Source: Comamonas sp. (GTDB lineage Bacteria; Pseudomonadota; Gammaproteobacteria; Burkholderiales; Burkholderiaceae_C). Taken from it: a stretch of 64,000 bases of DNA. Below are positions 27,824 through 36,820 of this stretch, one piece after another. A program made the translations under genes and the position numbers. The stretch's first letter is position 1, and each line of letters opens with the position of its first letter. The notes under the pieces were generated by a model. The model was not told where the DNA came from. It ran no database searches and saw nothing but the letters and a program-made list of their open reading frames with translations. The DNA is taken from NCBI RefSeq assembly GCF_009360615.1, contig NZ_SPEY01000020.1:186001-250000 (forward strand). Direction: 5' to 3'.

Positions 27824-30010
27824 TCAGTAGCGATAGCTGGCAGTCAGCAAAAAGTTGCGGCGTTCGCCGTAGAAGCAGTCGCCGCGCGAAAGGCACTGGG
27901 TGATCACCACCTTGTCGCCGATATTGTTGGCGTGCAATGCCAGGCGCCAGTCGCCGGCATCGTAGGCCACCATGGCGTCGGCCAGCAGGGAGGAGGGCGT
28001 GCTCACGGCCGAGGTGCCGCTCCACTGCGACCCGAGATAGCGCAGGCCTGCACCAACGCTCCAGCCGCCGCGGCCCTGGGCCGCAAAGCGGTGCATGAGC
28101 CAGCTCGATGCCATGTGGCGTGATACCGCGGCTACGCGCTGCCCCTGATCGCCAGCATTGCTGCGGCTGATTTTTGAATCGGTATAGGCGTAGGCCAGTG
28201 TCCAGTCCCAGTTTCTAGGCAGACTGGCGATCAGCTCGGCTTCGAAGCCCTGGGTTTTGACCTCGCCCAGTTGCAGGCTGTTGAGCGGGTTGCCAGGGTC
28301 ATTGGTCTTGCGATTTTGTTCGCGCAGCCCATACACCGCAGCATAACCGGACAAACCTTTGCCCTCCGGAATCCATTTGACCCCGGCTTCCAGCTGCTTG
28401 CCGCGCTGGGGCTTGAACGGTGTGCCGTAAAAGTCCATGCCGCCCAGAGGCTGAAAGGATTCCGTATAGCTGACATACGGTGCCCAGCCACCTCCGGCCT
28501 GGTAGGTCACGCCCAGGCGCTTGGTGGTGGCGGAGTCGTTGGCAGCGGCTGCGGGGCGACCTTCGGTCTCGGTTTTGGCCTTGTCGTGACGCAGGCCCAC
28601 CGTTGCGGTCCAGGGGCCCCAGCGCAACTGGTCTTGCAGATAGAAGCCGAGCTGGCGCTGGGCCACGTTGGGCGCACGTACCAGCTGGGAGGCCGAGGGC
28701 GGCGTGAACGTGCCATACACGGGGTTGTAGACATCCAGGGCTGTGCCTGGCCCGCGCCAGCTGGACTGGTTGCTGGTGTTGCGCTGCCAGTCCATGCCGG
28801 CCAGCAACTGGTGTTGCACCTCGCCGGTCTGCATCAGGCCTTCGAGCTGCGTGTCGACGAGCAGCATGCGTCCGCCATTGATTTGCCACACGGCATCGCG
28901 CTGCACGGTACGTCCATTGGCATCAAACACCGGGCGCGCGGGGCGGCCGGTGGCGGCATTGGCGGCAAAGCTGGTGTAGAGCGTACGGTAGTCTACTTCG
29001 CTGATGGTGCGGCGCAGGTTCTGGCGCAGCGTCCATTGCGAGTTCAGGCGGTGGCTGAACAGATAGCCAAAGGATTTGTTTTCGGAGTCGTACTTGTCCC
29101 AGCCCGGCTCGCTGATAAAGGTGCGGGTAGGAATCTGTCCATAGGGGCTGGGCAGGCGCGTGCCCTGCCAGGGAAAGAACTGGGTGATGGAGCCGCTTCT
29201 GTCCTTCTGGTAGAGGGCTTGCAGCGTGAGCGAGGTGTCGGTGCTGGGACGATAGGTCAGGGAGGGCGCGATCACCACGCGGTCGTCCTTGACGTGGTCG
29301 ACCTGGGTGTTGCTGTCGCGGCCCACGGCCACCAGGCGATACAGCCACTTGCCTTCCTCGTCCATGGCTCCGGTCATGTCGCTGGCAATCTGCTTGCGAC
29401 CGTGGCTTCCAAGCTGTATCTGCACCTCATTCAGACGTTCGGCCTGCGGGCGCTTGCTGGTCAGGTTGAGCACGCCGCCGACGCTGCCCTGGCCGTAGAG
29501 CACGGAGGAAGGGCCGCGCAGAAACTCCACGCGCTCCAGCGTGTAGGGCTCGACCTTGATGTTGTTGTAGGTGCCGTAGGTGCGCAGCAACCCGTCCTGG
29601 TACTGGCTGACATCGCCGCCGCGCGCCTTGAAGGAGTCCACGCGGTTGTCGAAATAGCTGGAGTTGATGCCTGCGGTATAGCGGGTGGTTTCGCGCAGGG
29701 TGGTCACGCCCTGGGCTTCGAACTGGTCGCGTGTCACCACGCTGATGGATTGCGGCGTTTCAATCAGGGGCGTATCCGTCTTGGTGGCCGAGATCGCCCG
29801 TCGGGCGACAAATCCGCTGACCGGGCCGGTGGCGGTTTCGCCAGCCAGGCTGTCCTGCACGGTGACAGGAGCAAGCATGGCCTCGGCATCGCCGTTGGCG
29901 CTGGAGGCGGAAGGCGGGGTCTGAGCCTGTGTGCCCAGACTCAGGCAGGCCAGGGTGCTGAGCAATGTCAGTGATCGTCGGTGGATTACGCCGGGAAAGG
30001 GTGCGTTCAT
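27824..30010 (-). CDS. TonB-dependent siderophore receptor
   Basis: 728 aa outer-membrane receptor. The signal peptide ends at about residue 30 (LGTQAQ). The plug domain includes TPLIETPQSISVVTRDQ, the ARGGD region and ERVEFLRGPSSVLYGQGSVGGVLN. The 22-strand barrel ends with an aromatic residue (SYRY). It belongs to the FhuA/FpvA-like siderophore class; hydroxamate ligand is only a guess. It is the last gene of a minus-strand iron operon with DUF4198, DUF3325, PepSY and DUF3649 genes. Confidence 0.93.
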   Translation of the reverse strand: MNAPFPGVIHRRSLTLLSTLACLSLGTQAQTPPSASSANGDAEAMLAPVTVQDSLAGETATGPVSGFVARRAISATKTDTPLIETPQSISVVTRDQFEAQGVTTLRETTRYTAGINSSYFDNRVDSFKARGGDVSQYQDGLLRTYGTYNNIKVEPYTLERVEFLRGPSSVLYGQGSVGGVLNLTSKRPQAERLNEVQIQLGSHGRKQIASDMTGAMDEEGKWLYRLVAVGRDSNTQVDHVKDDRVVIAPSLTYRPSTDTSLTLQALYQKDRSGSITQFFPWQGTRLPSPYGQIPTRTFISEPGWDKYDSENKSFGYLFSHRLNSQWTLRQNLRRTISEVDYRTLYTSFAANAATGRPARPVFDANGRTVQRDAVWQINGGRMLLVDTQLEGLMQTGEVQHQLLAGMDWQRNTSNQSSWRGPGTALDVYNPVYGTFTPPSASQLVRAPNVAQRQLGFYLQDQLRWGPWTATVGLRHDKAKTETEGRPAAAANDSATTKRLGVTYQAGGGWAPYVSYTESFQPLGGMDFYGTPFKPQRGKQLEAGVKWIPEGKGLSGYAAVYGLREQNRKTNDPGNPLNSLQLGEVKTQGFEAELIASLPRNWDWTLAYAYTDSKISRSNAGDQGQRVAAVSRHMASSWLMHRFAAQGRGGWSVGAGLRYLGSQWSGTSAVSTPSSLLADAMVAYDAGDWRLALHANNIGDKVVITQCLSRGDCFYGERRNFLLTASYRY

Positions 30011-30088
30011 GGTGCGGTTGTGGAATATCGGCTGCGAAGAAAGACCGTCAGGACGGTTGTGTTTGCTGGCTCAACGTGTGGATTCCGG

Positions 30089-30805
30089 TCAGGGCTTGGC
30101 AGAGGCGGGCAGGGCAGGGGATGGCATACCCTCCTCGACGCTGAAGCTCAGCGTGGTCACATAGCTGGCCTCGCCATAGCTCTTGCCTTGTGCCTCGCCG
30201 ACTTGCTTGTGGCTGTGATGCACCTCGGCCACATACTGGCCCTTCCAGGGCAGCGAGAAGCTCACCTTGCCTTGTTCGTCGCTTTGCGCCTCGCGCGACC
30301 AGCCCGACGGTGCGACCATCTGCACCTTGGTATTGGGCAGGGCCATTCCGTTGAAGCTCACCATGAGCTGGCCTGGCGTGCCAGTGGGCACCAGATCGAG
30401 GGCTTGGGCATTGGCGGCCACGGCCTGTGTCGGCTTTGCCACCCAGCGGGCCGCAGGCACCCATAGCAGGGCGGGCTCATTGCGCTTGCTGCGGTCGATC
30501 AGGGGATAGGCGGCGCTGGCAAAAAGGGTTTCGGCCTGGCTTGCGGCGTCATAGCTGAAGCTCGTGGCGTTTCGCTGGCCGCTCACTTGCCGAGTGCCTT
30601 CGACGGACTGTTGGACCAGCGTGGGCGTGGCGAGAAATCGGTCCAGTGCACCGGGCGAAGTCTCGCGCAGGTTGTCGTTGAACTCGCCAAAGAACAACTG
30701 GGCCTGGCCGCCATTGTTCTCCAGCCAGACCTGGTGGGCCTGGGCCGAGCCAAGGCTGGCAAGCAGAAGGCTGGTGAGGCCCAGGGCATGATGAAAGTGG
30801 CGCAT
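30089..30805 (-). CDS. DUF4198 periplasmic protein
   Basis: 238 aa with ribosome-binding site AAGGAG and a signal peptide ending SAQAHQVWLE. The HxVWLE start of the mature protein and the C-terminal immunoglobulin-like region (GKVSFSLPWKGQYVAEVHHSHK) fit the DUF4198/NikM-like group found with metal transporters. The histidines at the mature N-terminus and in the HHSH segment could bind metal. It sits just upstream of the TonB receptor in the same operon. Confidence 0.82.
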   Translation of the reverse strand: MRHFHHALGLTSLLLASLGSAQAHQVWLENNGGQAQLFFGEFNDNLRETSPGALDRFLATPTLVQQSVEGTRQVSGQRNATSFSYDAASQAETLFASAAYPLIDRSKRNEPALLWVPAARWVAKPTQAVAANAQALDLVPTGTPGQLMVSFNGMALPNTKVQMVAPSGWSREAQSDEQGKVSFSLPWKGQYVAEVHHSHKQVGEAQGKSYGEASYVTTLSFSVEEGMPSPALPASAKP

Positions 30806-30952
30806 GAAAATCTCCTTGGATGCTGGTAGTTGAATGAAGGGCTGTGCCTGAGCGACGACGGTCGGACCGGTGTCCGCATGCGAGCGCCGGGCCGAAGCGC
30901 TTACGGGTCATCGATGGGCGGCGACTGGCCCGTGCGGGAGCGGCTCGGTGCC

Positions 30953-31312
30953 TCAATGACCGAGGCGGCTGAAGCAAAAAACCATCAATGCCAGGCCCAG
31001 CGCTGCCTGGCCGAGCACGGGCAGGCGCTGTGCTTGCCAGGTGGCCAGAGCGGTAGCGGCGAGAGCCGAAAGGCAAAGGGCCGCCGTCCACACCGTGGCA
31101 GACATGGCAACCGTGGTCGCTGCAGGAAAGCACAGAGCCATGCCCAACGACAGGCTCAGCAGGGCCCAGCCACTCTTGAACAGGCGAAGGCGCAGCAGCA
31201 CGGCTGCGGGAGCCTCGCTTTCCTCCCCCGGCCAGGCGTCTTCGTGATGCCGGTCCATGGCCAGGGCCAGGGCCGTCCAGGCGGCAAAGCACATCAGAAA
31301 ATCGAGCAGCAT
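30953..31312 (-). CDS. DUF3325 membrane protein
   Basis: 119 aa with about four hydrophobic segments (1-19, 49-70, 72-92, 98-118). Sequence features (LAMDRHHEDAW after the first helix) fit the DUF3325 family, which nearly always accompanies PepSY and DUF3649 genes in iron-uptake operons. It starts 3 bp after the PepSY stop codon, so translation is probably coupled. Confidence 0.8.
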   Translation of the reverse strand: MLLDFLMCFAAWTALALAMDRHHEDAWPGEESEAPAAVLLRLRLFKSGWALLSLSLGMALCFPAATTVAMSATVWTAALCLSALAATALATWQAQRLPVLGQAALGLALMVFCFSRLGH

Positions 31313-31315
31313 CTG

Positions 31316-32998
31316 CTAAGCCTCCTGCGCCGTGTTGTCGCCGGGAGTCCGCGCGCCGTTGCGCTTGCGCTCGGACTTGGCGGGGGCAGCATGTCTGGCA
31401 GCGGCCAGGGGCTTGTGCCTGAGCAAATGCCGGGTGAGGGCGGCAAGCATCAGTCCCGTGGCTGCAAAACTCAGGTCCATGCCGGCCCAGCTCCAGTCCA
31501 GGGCCGGCAGGCTGATGCCCAGGTGGGTGGAGGTGGTCAGGGCATTGACCAAGGGTAGAAGCAGATAGGCGAGGGCTGCCAGGCCCAGGACCAGCGCCCA
31601 GCCCTGGCGTGAAGGCCGGATCAGGCCCAGCAGCAAGGCTAGTATCCAGATGCCGAAAAAGCAGGACAGCTCGGCATCGGGTCGGCCTGGCATTTCCAGG
31701 GGCAACAGCCGGTTGGCCAGCAGATAGGCCGCGATGGCCAGCGGCAGGCCGCCCATGAGGCCGATGTTGAAACTTGCCACCAGCCGTTCGCCAAAGGGCA
31801 GAGGGGCGGCAGGCGTCCTGCGCAGGGCCTGGGCGCGGCGCTTGACGGACCACAGTATCAGGCCCGAGGCAATCATCAGCGAACCCATGACGCCAAAGCC
31901 GAACAGCACCCAGCGCAAGCCGGTATCGGCGAAGCGGCCCAGATGCAGGCCGTAGAGTACGCCATAGGTTTTGATGGCGGGGCTTCGCGGATCCAGCCGG
32001 GTTTGCAGCTGGCCGGTGATGCCATCGAAGCGCAGCCGGGCCGGGCCGTATTGCAGCCGGTCTCCGTCATGTCGGGTGATCTCCACCAGCGGGCCCAGGC
32101 TGTCGCTGCGCACCGTGATGCTGCCGACTCGGCCGCCTTGCCACAGTTCGGCAGCCTGGGTCAGCATGGGGGCCAGGTCCAGCAGGGGCAGGGGCTCGGA
32201 TGGTACCTTGCTGCCACGCCGGGCGCTGCGTGCGCCGGGTGTGTCGCCCTGCAGCTCCGAGAAATAGCTTTGTGAATCCGCTGCCTTTGCGCCCGGGTAG
32301 GCGGCGGCTATGCCGGCCGGCATGTACAAGGCGTGAAAAATCATCAGACCGCTGAAGGTGATCATCAGATAAAAGGGCAGCACCAGCACCCCCGAGACAT
32401 TGTGTGCGTCCAGCCAGGCGCGCTGTCCGCCCTTGCGCGGGCGAAAGGTGAAGAAGTCCTTGAAGATGCGGCGATGCGTGACCACGCCGGTCAGCAAGGC
32501 AATGAACATCAGCAGCGTGGCTGCGCCCACCACCCAGCGGCCCTGAATCGTCCAGCGGCCCTTGTGAGCGGTGCGAAGTTCGAAATGGAAGCGGTAGAAG
32601 AATTCTCCGCCGGCGGTCTCGCGGGCCTGCAGTGCGGCACCGGTCTGCGGGTGCAGCAGCAAGGTCTGGAAGCGGCTGTCGGGCAGGTCGCGCCACAGTA
32701 CGTTCACGGTCGGCGTGCGCGCATCGGGCAGGCGCATGATGAAGTGGCTGACGCCCGGCGCGTGCTCGTGCAGCGCCTCCTGGGCGCGTTGTGCGACGTC
32801 GCTGTCGGACGCGGGCAGACCATGCAACTCGGGCCGCATCCACAGATTGAATTCGTTCTTGAAGAAGCTCAGCGTACCGGTGACGAAAATCGCAAACAGA
32901 AGCCAGCCCAGAATCAGCCCTGACCAGGTGTGCAGCCAGGACATGGCCTGGCGGAATCCTTCCTGCTCGGGCTGGCGTGCGGTTGGCGAGCCAATCAT
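31316..32998 (-). CDS. PepSY-associated transmembrane protein (siderophore-iron reductase type)
   Basis: 560 aa from the ATG at 32998, whose ATGA overlaps the stop of the DUF3649 gene; the reading frame upstream of it is a shadow. It begins with the typical MSWLHTWSGLILGWLLFAIFVTGTLSFF. It has several membrane helices, a periplasmic PepSY region (about 55-150) and a C-terminal helix cluster. The paired-histidine pattern (H25; HHxxxF-type region HAHNVSG-like DAHNVSGVLVLPFYL) suggests haem. Such proteins are thought to reduce or process siderophore iron at the inner membrane. Confidence 0.87.
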   Translation of the reverse strand: MIGSPTARQPEQEGFRQAMSWLHTWSGLILGWLLFAIFVTGTLSFFKNEFNLWMRPELHGLPASDSDVAQRAQEALHEHAPGVSHFIMRLPDARTPTVNVLWRDLPDSRFQTLLLHPQTGAALQARETAGGEFFYRFHFELRTAHKGRWTIQGRWVVGAATLLMFIALLTGVVTHRRIFKDFFTFRPRKGGQRAWLDAHNVSGVLVLPFYLMITFSGLMIFHALYMPAGIAAAYPGAKAADSQSYFSELQGDTPGARSARRGSKVPSEPLPLLDLAPMLTQAAELWQGGRVGSITVRSDSLGPLVEITRHDGDRLQYGPARLRFDGITGQLQTRLDPRSPAIKTYGVLYGLHLGRFADTGLRWVLFGFGVMGSLMIASGLILWSVKRRAQALRRTPAAPLPFGERLVASFNIGLMGGLPLAIAAYLLANRLLPLEMPGRPDAELSCFFGIWILALLLGLIRPSRQGWALVLGLAALAYLLLPLVNALTTSTHLGISLPALDWSWAGMDLSFAATGLMLAALTRHLLRHKPLAAARHAAPAKSERKRNGARTPGDNTAQEA

Positions 32999-33303
32999 GC
33001 TTGCACCCCCCACGAAGACGTCCCGTATATCGCTGCGCCCAGGGACAGCGTCGGAAGAAGCACGCCGGCCCAGGCAAGCCAGGCTGTGCGTGCATAGAAA
33101 GTCCAGCCAATCGCCATGGCGTAGATGACCCAGGACAGCAGGGTGGCGGTCATTACGGCTTCCACGCGACTCATCCACGAGCTCAGCAGCAGACTCAGGG
33201 CTGCGGTACTGACGGCTGCGAGCGCATAGCCGCCCAGGGCGGCAGCCAGGCTGCGCGAGACAACGGCAAGCCGGTAGTGCGCAAGGGGGCCGCTGGCTCT
33301 CAT
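32995..33303 (-). CDS. DUF3649 membrane protein
   Basis: 102 aa from the ATG at 33303, chosen because GGAGG lies 4 nt upstream; the alternative at 33345 has no ribosome-binding site. Three hydrophobic segments (LAAALGGYALAAVSTAALSLLL, then VMTATLLSWVIYAMAIGWTFY, then WAGVLLPTLSLGAAIYG). It matches DUF3649, the usual first gene before PepSY in iron operons. Its stop overlaps the PepSY start by 4 bp. Confidence 0.82.
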   Translation of the reverse strand: MRASGPLAHYRLAVVSRSLAAALGGYALAAVSTAALSLLLSSWMSRVEAVMTATLLSWVIYAMAIGWTFYARTAWLAWAGVLLPTLSLGAAIYGTSSWGVQA

Positions 33304-33514
33304 GCCGCCTCCGGATGCCCTGACGGGCGGCAAGGATTGCGGCATTCAGCAGCCGCAATGACAAAGCGCGTGCGAAGCGCCCTGGACAAGGGAGAGCAGG
33401 TAGATGGGTAGCTCAGCATGACAGACAGACAAACGGTGCGGCCGATTCGCTGGCTGGCTCGTGTCAAGAAATCATGCTGGCGTGCGAAGAAATGTAAAGG
33501 CGAGTATACATTCT

Positions 33515-33533
33515 ATTGAGAATGATTTCTATT
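33515..33533. promoter_or_regulatory. Candidate Fur box
   Basis: On the minus strand the 19-mer reads AATAGAAATCATTCTCAAT, close to the Fur consensus GATAATGATAATCATTATC and to common ...AATCATTCTCAAT sites. It lies about 210 bp upstream of the DUF3649 start, in an A/T-rich island, and probably controls the whole iron operon. Confidence 0.65.
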
Positions 33534-33543
33534 TATTTTCCAA

Positions 33544-33771
33544 TCAGGAGCCTGAACCGCTCTTGGAGCAATCACAGCACTCTGAGTCGCAAGACTTGCA
33601 GGGCCGGTCGGCGTTCGGCTGAAGAGGCCAGGTCTGCATTCCCAGCGCCGACAAGGGGAGAGCAGGGCCCATGCTGACAACGTAGGCAACGAAGCGTGGT
33701 TCCCGACCGCGCGGCGTGAGCCGGACGCAAAGACAGATCTGCCGCCCACCCGCGGATCGGGTCTGTTTCAT
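33544..33771 (-). CDS. Possible small cysteine-rich protein
   Basis: 75-codon ORF (shorter from internal ATGs, for example a 43-residue form). The C-terminus PCKSCDSECCDCSKSGSGS has six cysteines in 12 residues and looks like a metal-binding tail; the N-terminal half is unremarkable. There is no good ribosome-binding site. It ends 11 bp from the Fur box and lies on the same strand as the iron operon. It could also be chance coding in GC-rich DNA. Confidence 0.3.
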   Translation of the reverse strand: MKQTRSAGGRQICLCVRLTPRGREPRFVAYVVSMGPALPLSALGMQTWPLQPNADRPCKSCDSECCDCSKSGSGS

Positions 33772-34041
33772 CGCAAGGACTGCCGCGCCATGGGCGACCC
33801 CAGCGCGGGTGGCTGCCGGCGCACCAGCATGCTGCCGAAGGGCTTCTCGCGGCTTGCGGCTGACAGCCGCTTCACCAGGTCATCCGACCACCAGGCTGCC
33901 AGGCCGTCTAAAGCGGGCGGCTTCTGCCGATGGCCGGGGAGGCGCTGGCGGGTATCGATGCCGAACAATTCTCGGCACCGGCCTGCAGACTTCAGAGTTG
34001 CAACGCACAATGCCATCCTGTGTTTTTTTATCGTCGTGATC

Positions 34042-35022
34042 ATGTCCGATTCCTCTGCGGCTTTGCCAGCCAGTCTGACACCCTCCATGCGCGATGTGCT
34101 GCGTCGCATGGAGCGAGCCGCGCGCACTCCGATGCATCAGCTCGGTGCGCAAGCTGCCAAGGCGGCCTATGAAGCTGGCGCCGGCGTGCTTGAAATCCCC
34201 AGGCAGCCCTTGCCTCGTGTGGAGGAGTTGCAGATTCCTGCACGCGACGGCGCGCAGTTGCCGGCCCGCCTCTATGCACCTGTGAGTCGCGATGACGCCC
34301 CCGCTGCGGGCCTGCCTGTGCTGCTGTATCTGCACGGCGGCGGCTTTACCGTAGGCAGCGTGGCCACGCATGATCCGCTATGCCGTCAGCTTGCCCATCT
34401 GGCAGGCTGCATGGTCGTGTCGCTGGACTACCGCCTGGCGCCGCAGTTCCAGTTTCCCGTCGCACATGACGATGCCTGGGATGCGCTGCAGTGGCTGGCA
34501 GCCCATGCCGAAAGCCTGGGGGCGGACGGCGGCCGCATGGCGGTCGGCGGCGACAGCGCCGGCGGTACGCTGGCGGCAGCCTGTGCCATCGAAGCACGCA
34601 ACACCGGCCTCAAGCTGGCTTTGCAGTTGCTGATCTACCCCGGCACCACGGCGCACCAGGACACTGATTCCCATCGCCGTTTTGCCCGTGGACTGGTGCT
34701 TGACGAAGCGTCGATCACCTGGTTTTTTGCGCAATACATCGCTAGGCGCCAGGATCGCGAGGATTGGCGCTTCGCGCCTTTGCTGGCTCCCGATGTCGAC
34801 GACGTCGCACCCGCCTGGATCGGTCTGGCCGAGTACGACCCCCTGGTGGACGAGGGTGTGGAATACGCCGACAAGCTGCGCATGGCGGGCGTGTCCGTGG
34901 AACTGGAAATCTACAAGGGCGTGACCCATGAGTTCGTCAAGATGGGCCGCGTGATTGCCGAAGCGCGGCAGGCGCACCGGGACATGGCGCAGGCCTTGCG
35001 CGGCGCATTTGGATTGAATTGA
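34042..35022 (+). CDS. Alpha/beta hydrolase, hormone-sensitive-lipase (acetyl esterase) family
   Basis: 326 aa from the ATG at 34042; the frame runs further upstream but that part is not protein-like. HSL-family hallmarks: oxyanion HGGGF, nucleophile GDSAGG, acid in EYDPLVDEG, and histidine in GVTHEF. It is predicted to be a cytoplasmic carboxylesterase of short-chain esters. It is followed 16 bp later by the thioesterase-acetyltransferase fusion, so the two may be one operon acting on acyl compounds. Confidence 0.88.
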   Translation: MSDSSAALPASLTPSMRDVLRRMERAARTPMHQLGAQAAKAAYEAGAGVLEIPRQPLPRVEELQIPARDGAQLPARLYAPVSRDDAPAAGLPVLLYLHGGGFTVGSVATHDPLCRQLAHLAGCMVVSLDYRLAPQFQFPVAHDDAWDALQWLAAHAESLGADGGRMAVGGDSAGGTLAAACAIEARNTGLKLALQLLIYPGTTAHQDTDSHRRFARGLVLDEASITWFFAQYIARRQDREDWRFAPLLAPDVDDVAPAWIGLAEYDPLVDEGVEYADKLRMAGVSVELEIYKGVTHEFVKMGRVIAEARQAHRDMAQALRGAFGLN

Positions 35023-35038
35023 AACCAGAGTGAGAACT

Positions 35039-35896
35039 ATGAACCGACAGGACTTTCGCAGCTGTACGCGTATCGAGGTGCGCTGGGCCGAGGTGGACGC
35101 GCAGAAGATTGTTTTCAACGCGCACTATCTGATGTATGCCGATGTGGCCATCACCAACTACTGGCGCCAGCTGGCCATTCCCTATGAGGCCGGGTTTGCC
35201 TCGCTGGGCGGCGAGCTGTTCGTGAAAAAGGCCAGTACGGTCTATCACGGCTCGGCCACTTTGGGCGATGTGCTGGATGTCGGCATCCGCTGCGTCAAAC
35301 AGGGCAATACTTCGCTGCAGTTCGAGGCGGGCATCTTCCGAGGCATGGAGTTGCTCAACACCGTGGAACTGATCTATGTGTTTGCCGACGCGGCGACGCA
35401 GACCCCCAGGCCCGTGCCCCAGGCGCTGCGGGATCTGCTCACGGCTTTTGAAGCCGGCCAGGAAGTCGTCGCCTTGCGATCGGGCAGCTGGAACGATCTG
35501 GGGCGTGATGCCGAGCGCCTGCGCCTGGCCGTGTTTGTGCGCGAGCAGGGTGTGCCGCGCGAGATCGAGATCGACGAGTTCGATCCCGTGGCGCGCCATG
35601 TAGTGCTGTTCAATGGCCTGAACCAGCCCGTGGCCACGGGCCGACTGGTCAGCGATGCGCCGGGCGTGGCACGTATCGGCCGCATGGCTGTGGATCGCAG
35701 CGTGCGCGGCGGTCGCTGGGGACGTATGGTGCTCGAAAGCCTGATGGACGCGGCGCGCGAGCGTGGCGACAGGGAGATCGTGCTGCACGCGCAGCGCCAT
35801 GCCGAAGCCTTCTATCTGCGTGCCGGCTTTACGCCGGTAGGCGAGCCTTATGAGGAGGCCGGTATTCCCCACATCACGATGCGCAGAGTTCTTTGA
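35039..35896 (+). CDS. YbgC-like acyl-CoA thioesterase fused to GNAT acetyltransferase
   Basis: 285 aa from the ATG at 35039; a GTG at 35030 is an alternative. Residues about 5-125 form a hotdog-fold 4-hydroxybenzoyl-CoA/YbgC-like thioesterase (RIEVRWAEVDAQKIVFNAHYLMY, where the Asp is the catalytic acid). Residues about 140-285 form a GNAT domain of the ElaA-like type (RLAVFVREQGVPREIEIDEFD, then GRMAVDRSVRGGRWGRMVLE for CoA binding). Both domains bind CoA thioesters. Joining them in one chain is uncommon and may couple acyl-CoA hydrolysis with acyl transfer. Both domains look intact. Confidence 0.87.
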   Translation: MNRQDFRSCTRIEVRWAEVDAQKIVFNAHYLMYADVAITNYWRQLAIPYEAGFASLGGELFVKKASTVYHGSATLGDVLDVGIRCVKQGNTSLQFEAGIFRGMELLNTVELIYVFADAATQTPRPVPQALRDLLTAFEAGQEVVALRSGSWNDLGRDAERLRLAVFVREQGVPREIEIDEFDPVARHVVLFNGLNQPVATGRLVSDAPGVARIGRMAVDRSVRGGRWGRMVLESLMDAARERGDREIVLHAQRHAEAFYLRAGFTPVGEPYEEAGIPHITMRRVL

Positions 35897-35975
35897 TACC
35901 TCTGTTTTGATAGCTTGAAACTCTTTATTTGCAAACGTTCAAGCCCGATTTGATGCTTGATACGAAGGAGCGTCG

Positions 35976-36056
35976 ATGGCAAGAATCATGACCGTCCTCT
36001 GTCTGATCGGGGTGGCTGCGGCTGCCTATGCGGCTTATCGCTACGGGATTTTCTGA
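35976..36056 (+). CDS. 26-residue hydrophobic small protein
   Basis: MARIMTVLCLIGVAAAAYAA plus YRYGIF. A single membrane-spanning helix with an inside-positive end. A strong ribosome-binding site AAGGAG lies 5 nt before the ATG, which is the main support. It stands alone between the fusion gene and the GlcG-like gene; no family is recognised. Confidence 0.55.
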   Translation: MARIMTVLCLIGVAAAAYAAYRYGIF

Positions 36057-36207
36057 GCGCATGCCGGCGAGGTCCGGGAGCGACGTGCCCGGGTGAGCTC
36101 CAGGTCGGGGACCGCCTGCCGATGGGGCGCTCCTCTGCGGCCTGCGTCGAAGGCCTGGCCGCACGCAGGCGGGAACTCTGTCCTCTATCGCCTGCGTGCC
36201 TTCGGCA

Positions 36208-36702
36208 TTACTGCAGCTGATCCTTCAGAGCGGTGATGGCCTTCTGGGCACAGGCTTCGTCCAGATGGCCGCCTGGCGCACCGGCCACGCCAATGGCACC
36301 GAGGGTTTCATTGCCACTCTTCAGAGGCACGCCGCCGCCCAGGACCAGGAAGCCGGGGATGTTTGCCATACCGGCTGCATCGGGGTTGGACTGAATGGCT
36401 TTGGCGATGCCGCTGGTGGGGTTGCGCGACGACGCCGAGGTGAAGGCCTTGGCGCGCGAGGCTTCGGCGGTGTGAGGGCCGGCACCATCGGCGCGTACCA
36501 TGGCCAGCAGCACGCCCGAGCGGTCCACCACCGATGCGCTGACGTTGTAGCCATCGGCGCTGCAGGCCGCCACGGTCTGCTGCGCCAGTTGCACCGCGGT
36601 GGTGCTGGCGAGGCTGCGGGTCGAGACGGTGGCTGCGGAGGCGCTGGCAGCGGCGGCCAGGGCCAGGGTGCTGAGGGCGATGTTGCGCAGGCGTTGGTTC
36701 AT
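36208..36702 (-). CDS. GlcG/HbpS family protein, exported
   Basis: 164 aa from the ATG at 36702 (AAGGAA upstream). The signal peptide ends at about residue 23 (ASASA). The GlcG/HbpS domain fills the rest: VDRSGVLLAMVRADGAGPHT, then ASRAKAFTSASSRNPTSG, NIPGFLVLGGGVPL and GAIGVAGAPGGHLDEACA. Family members bind haem or act as redox-sensing partners of two-component systems (HbpS). It lies next to a two-component system on the same strand, which makes a sensing role plausible. Confidence 0.87.
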   Translation of the reverse strand: MNQRLRNIALSTLALAAAASASAATVSTRSLASTTAVQLAQQTVAACSADGYNVSASVVDRSGVLLAMVRADGAGPHTAEASRAKAFTSASSRNPTSGIAKAIQSNPDAAGMANIPGFLVLGGGVPLKSGNETLGAIGVAGAPGGHLDEACAQKAITALKDQLQ

Positions 36703-36820
36703 GTCAAAGTTCCTTGTGGATGGGGTGATCAGGCAATGACAGAACTGTAAGAACCGACGTTCTCGACGCCCATTCGCAAGGTAACGGATGGCCATCGGTA
36801 ATCCTACCGAGTCGGCCCGC

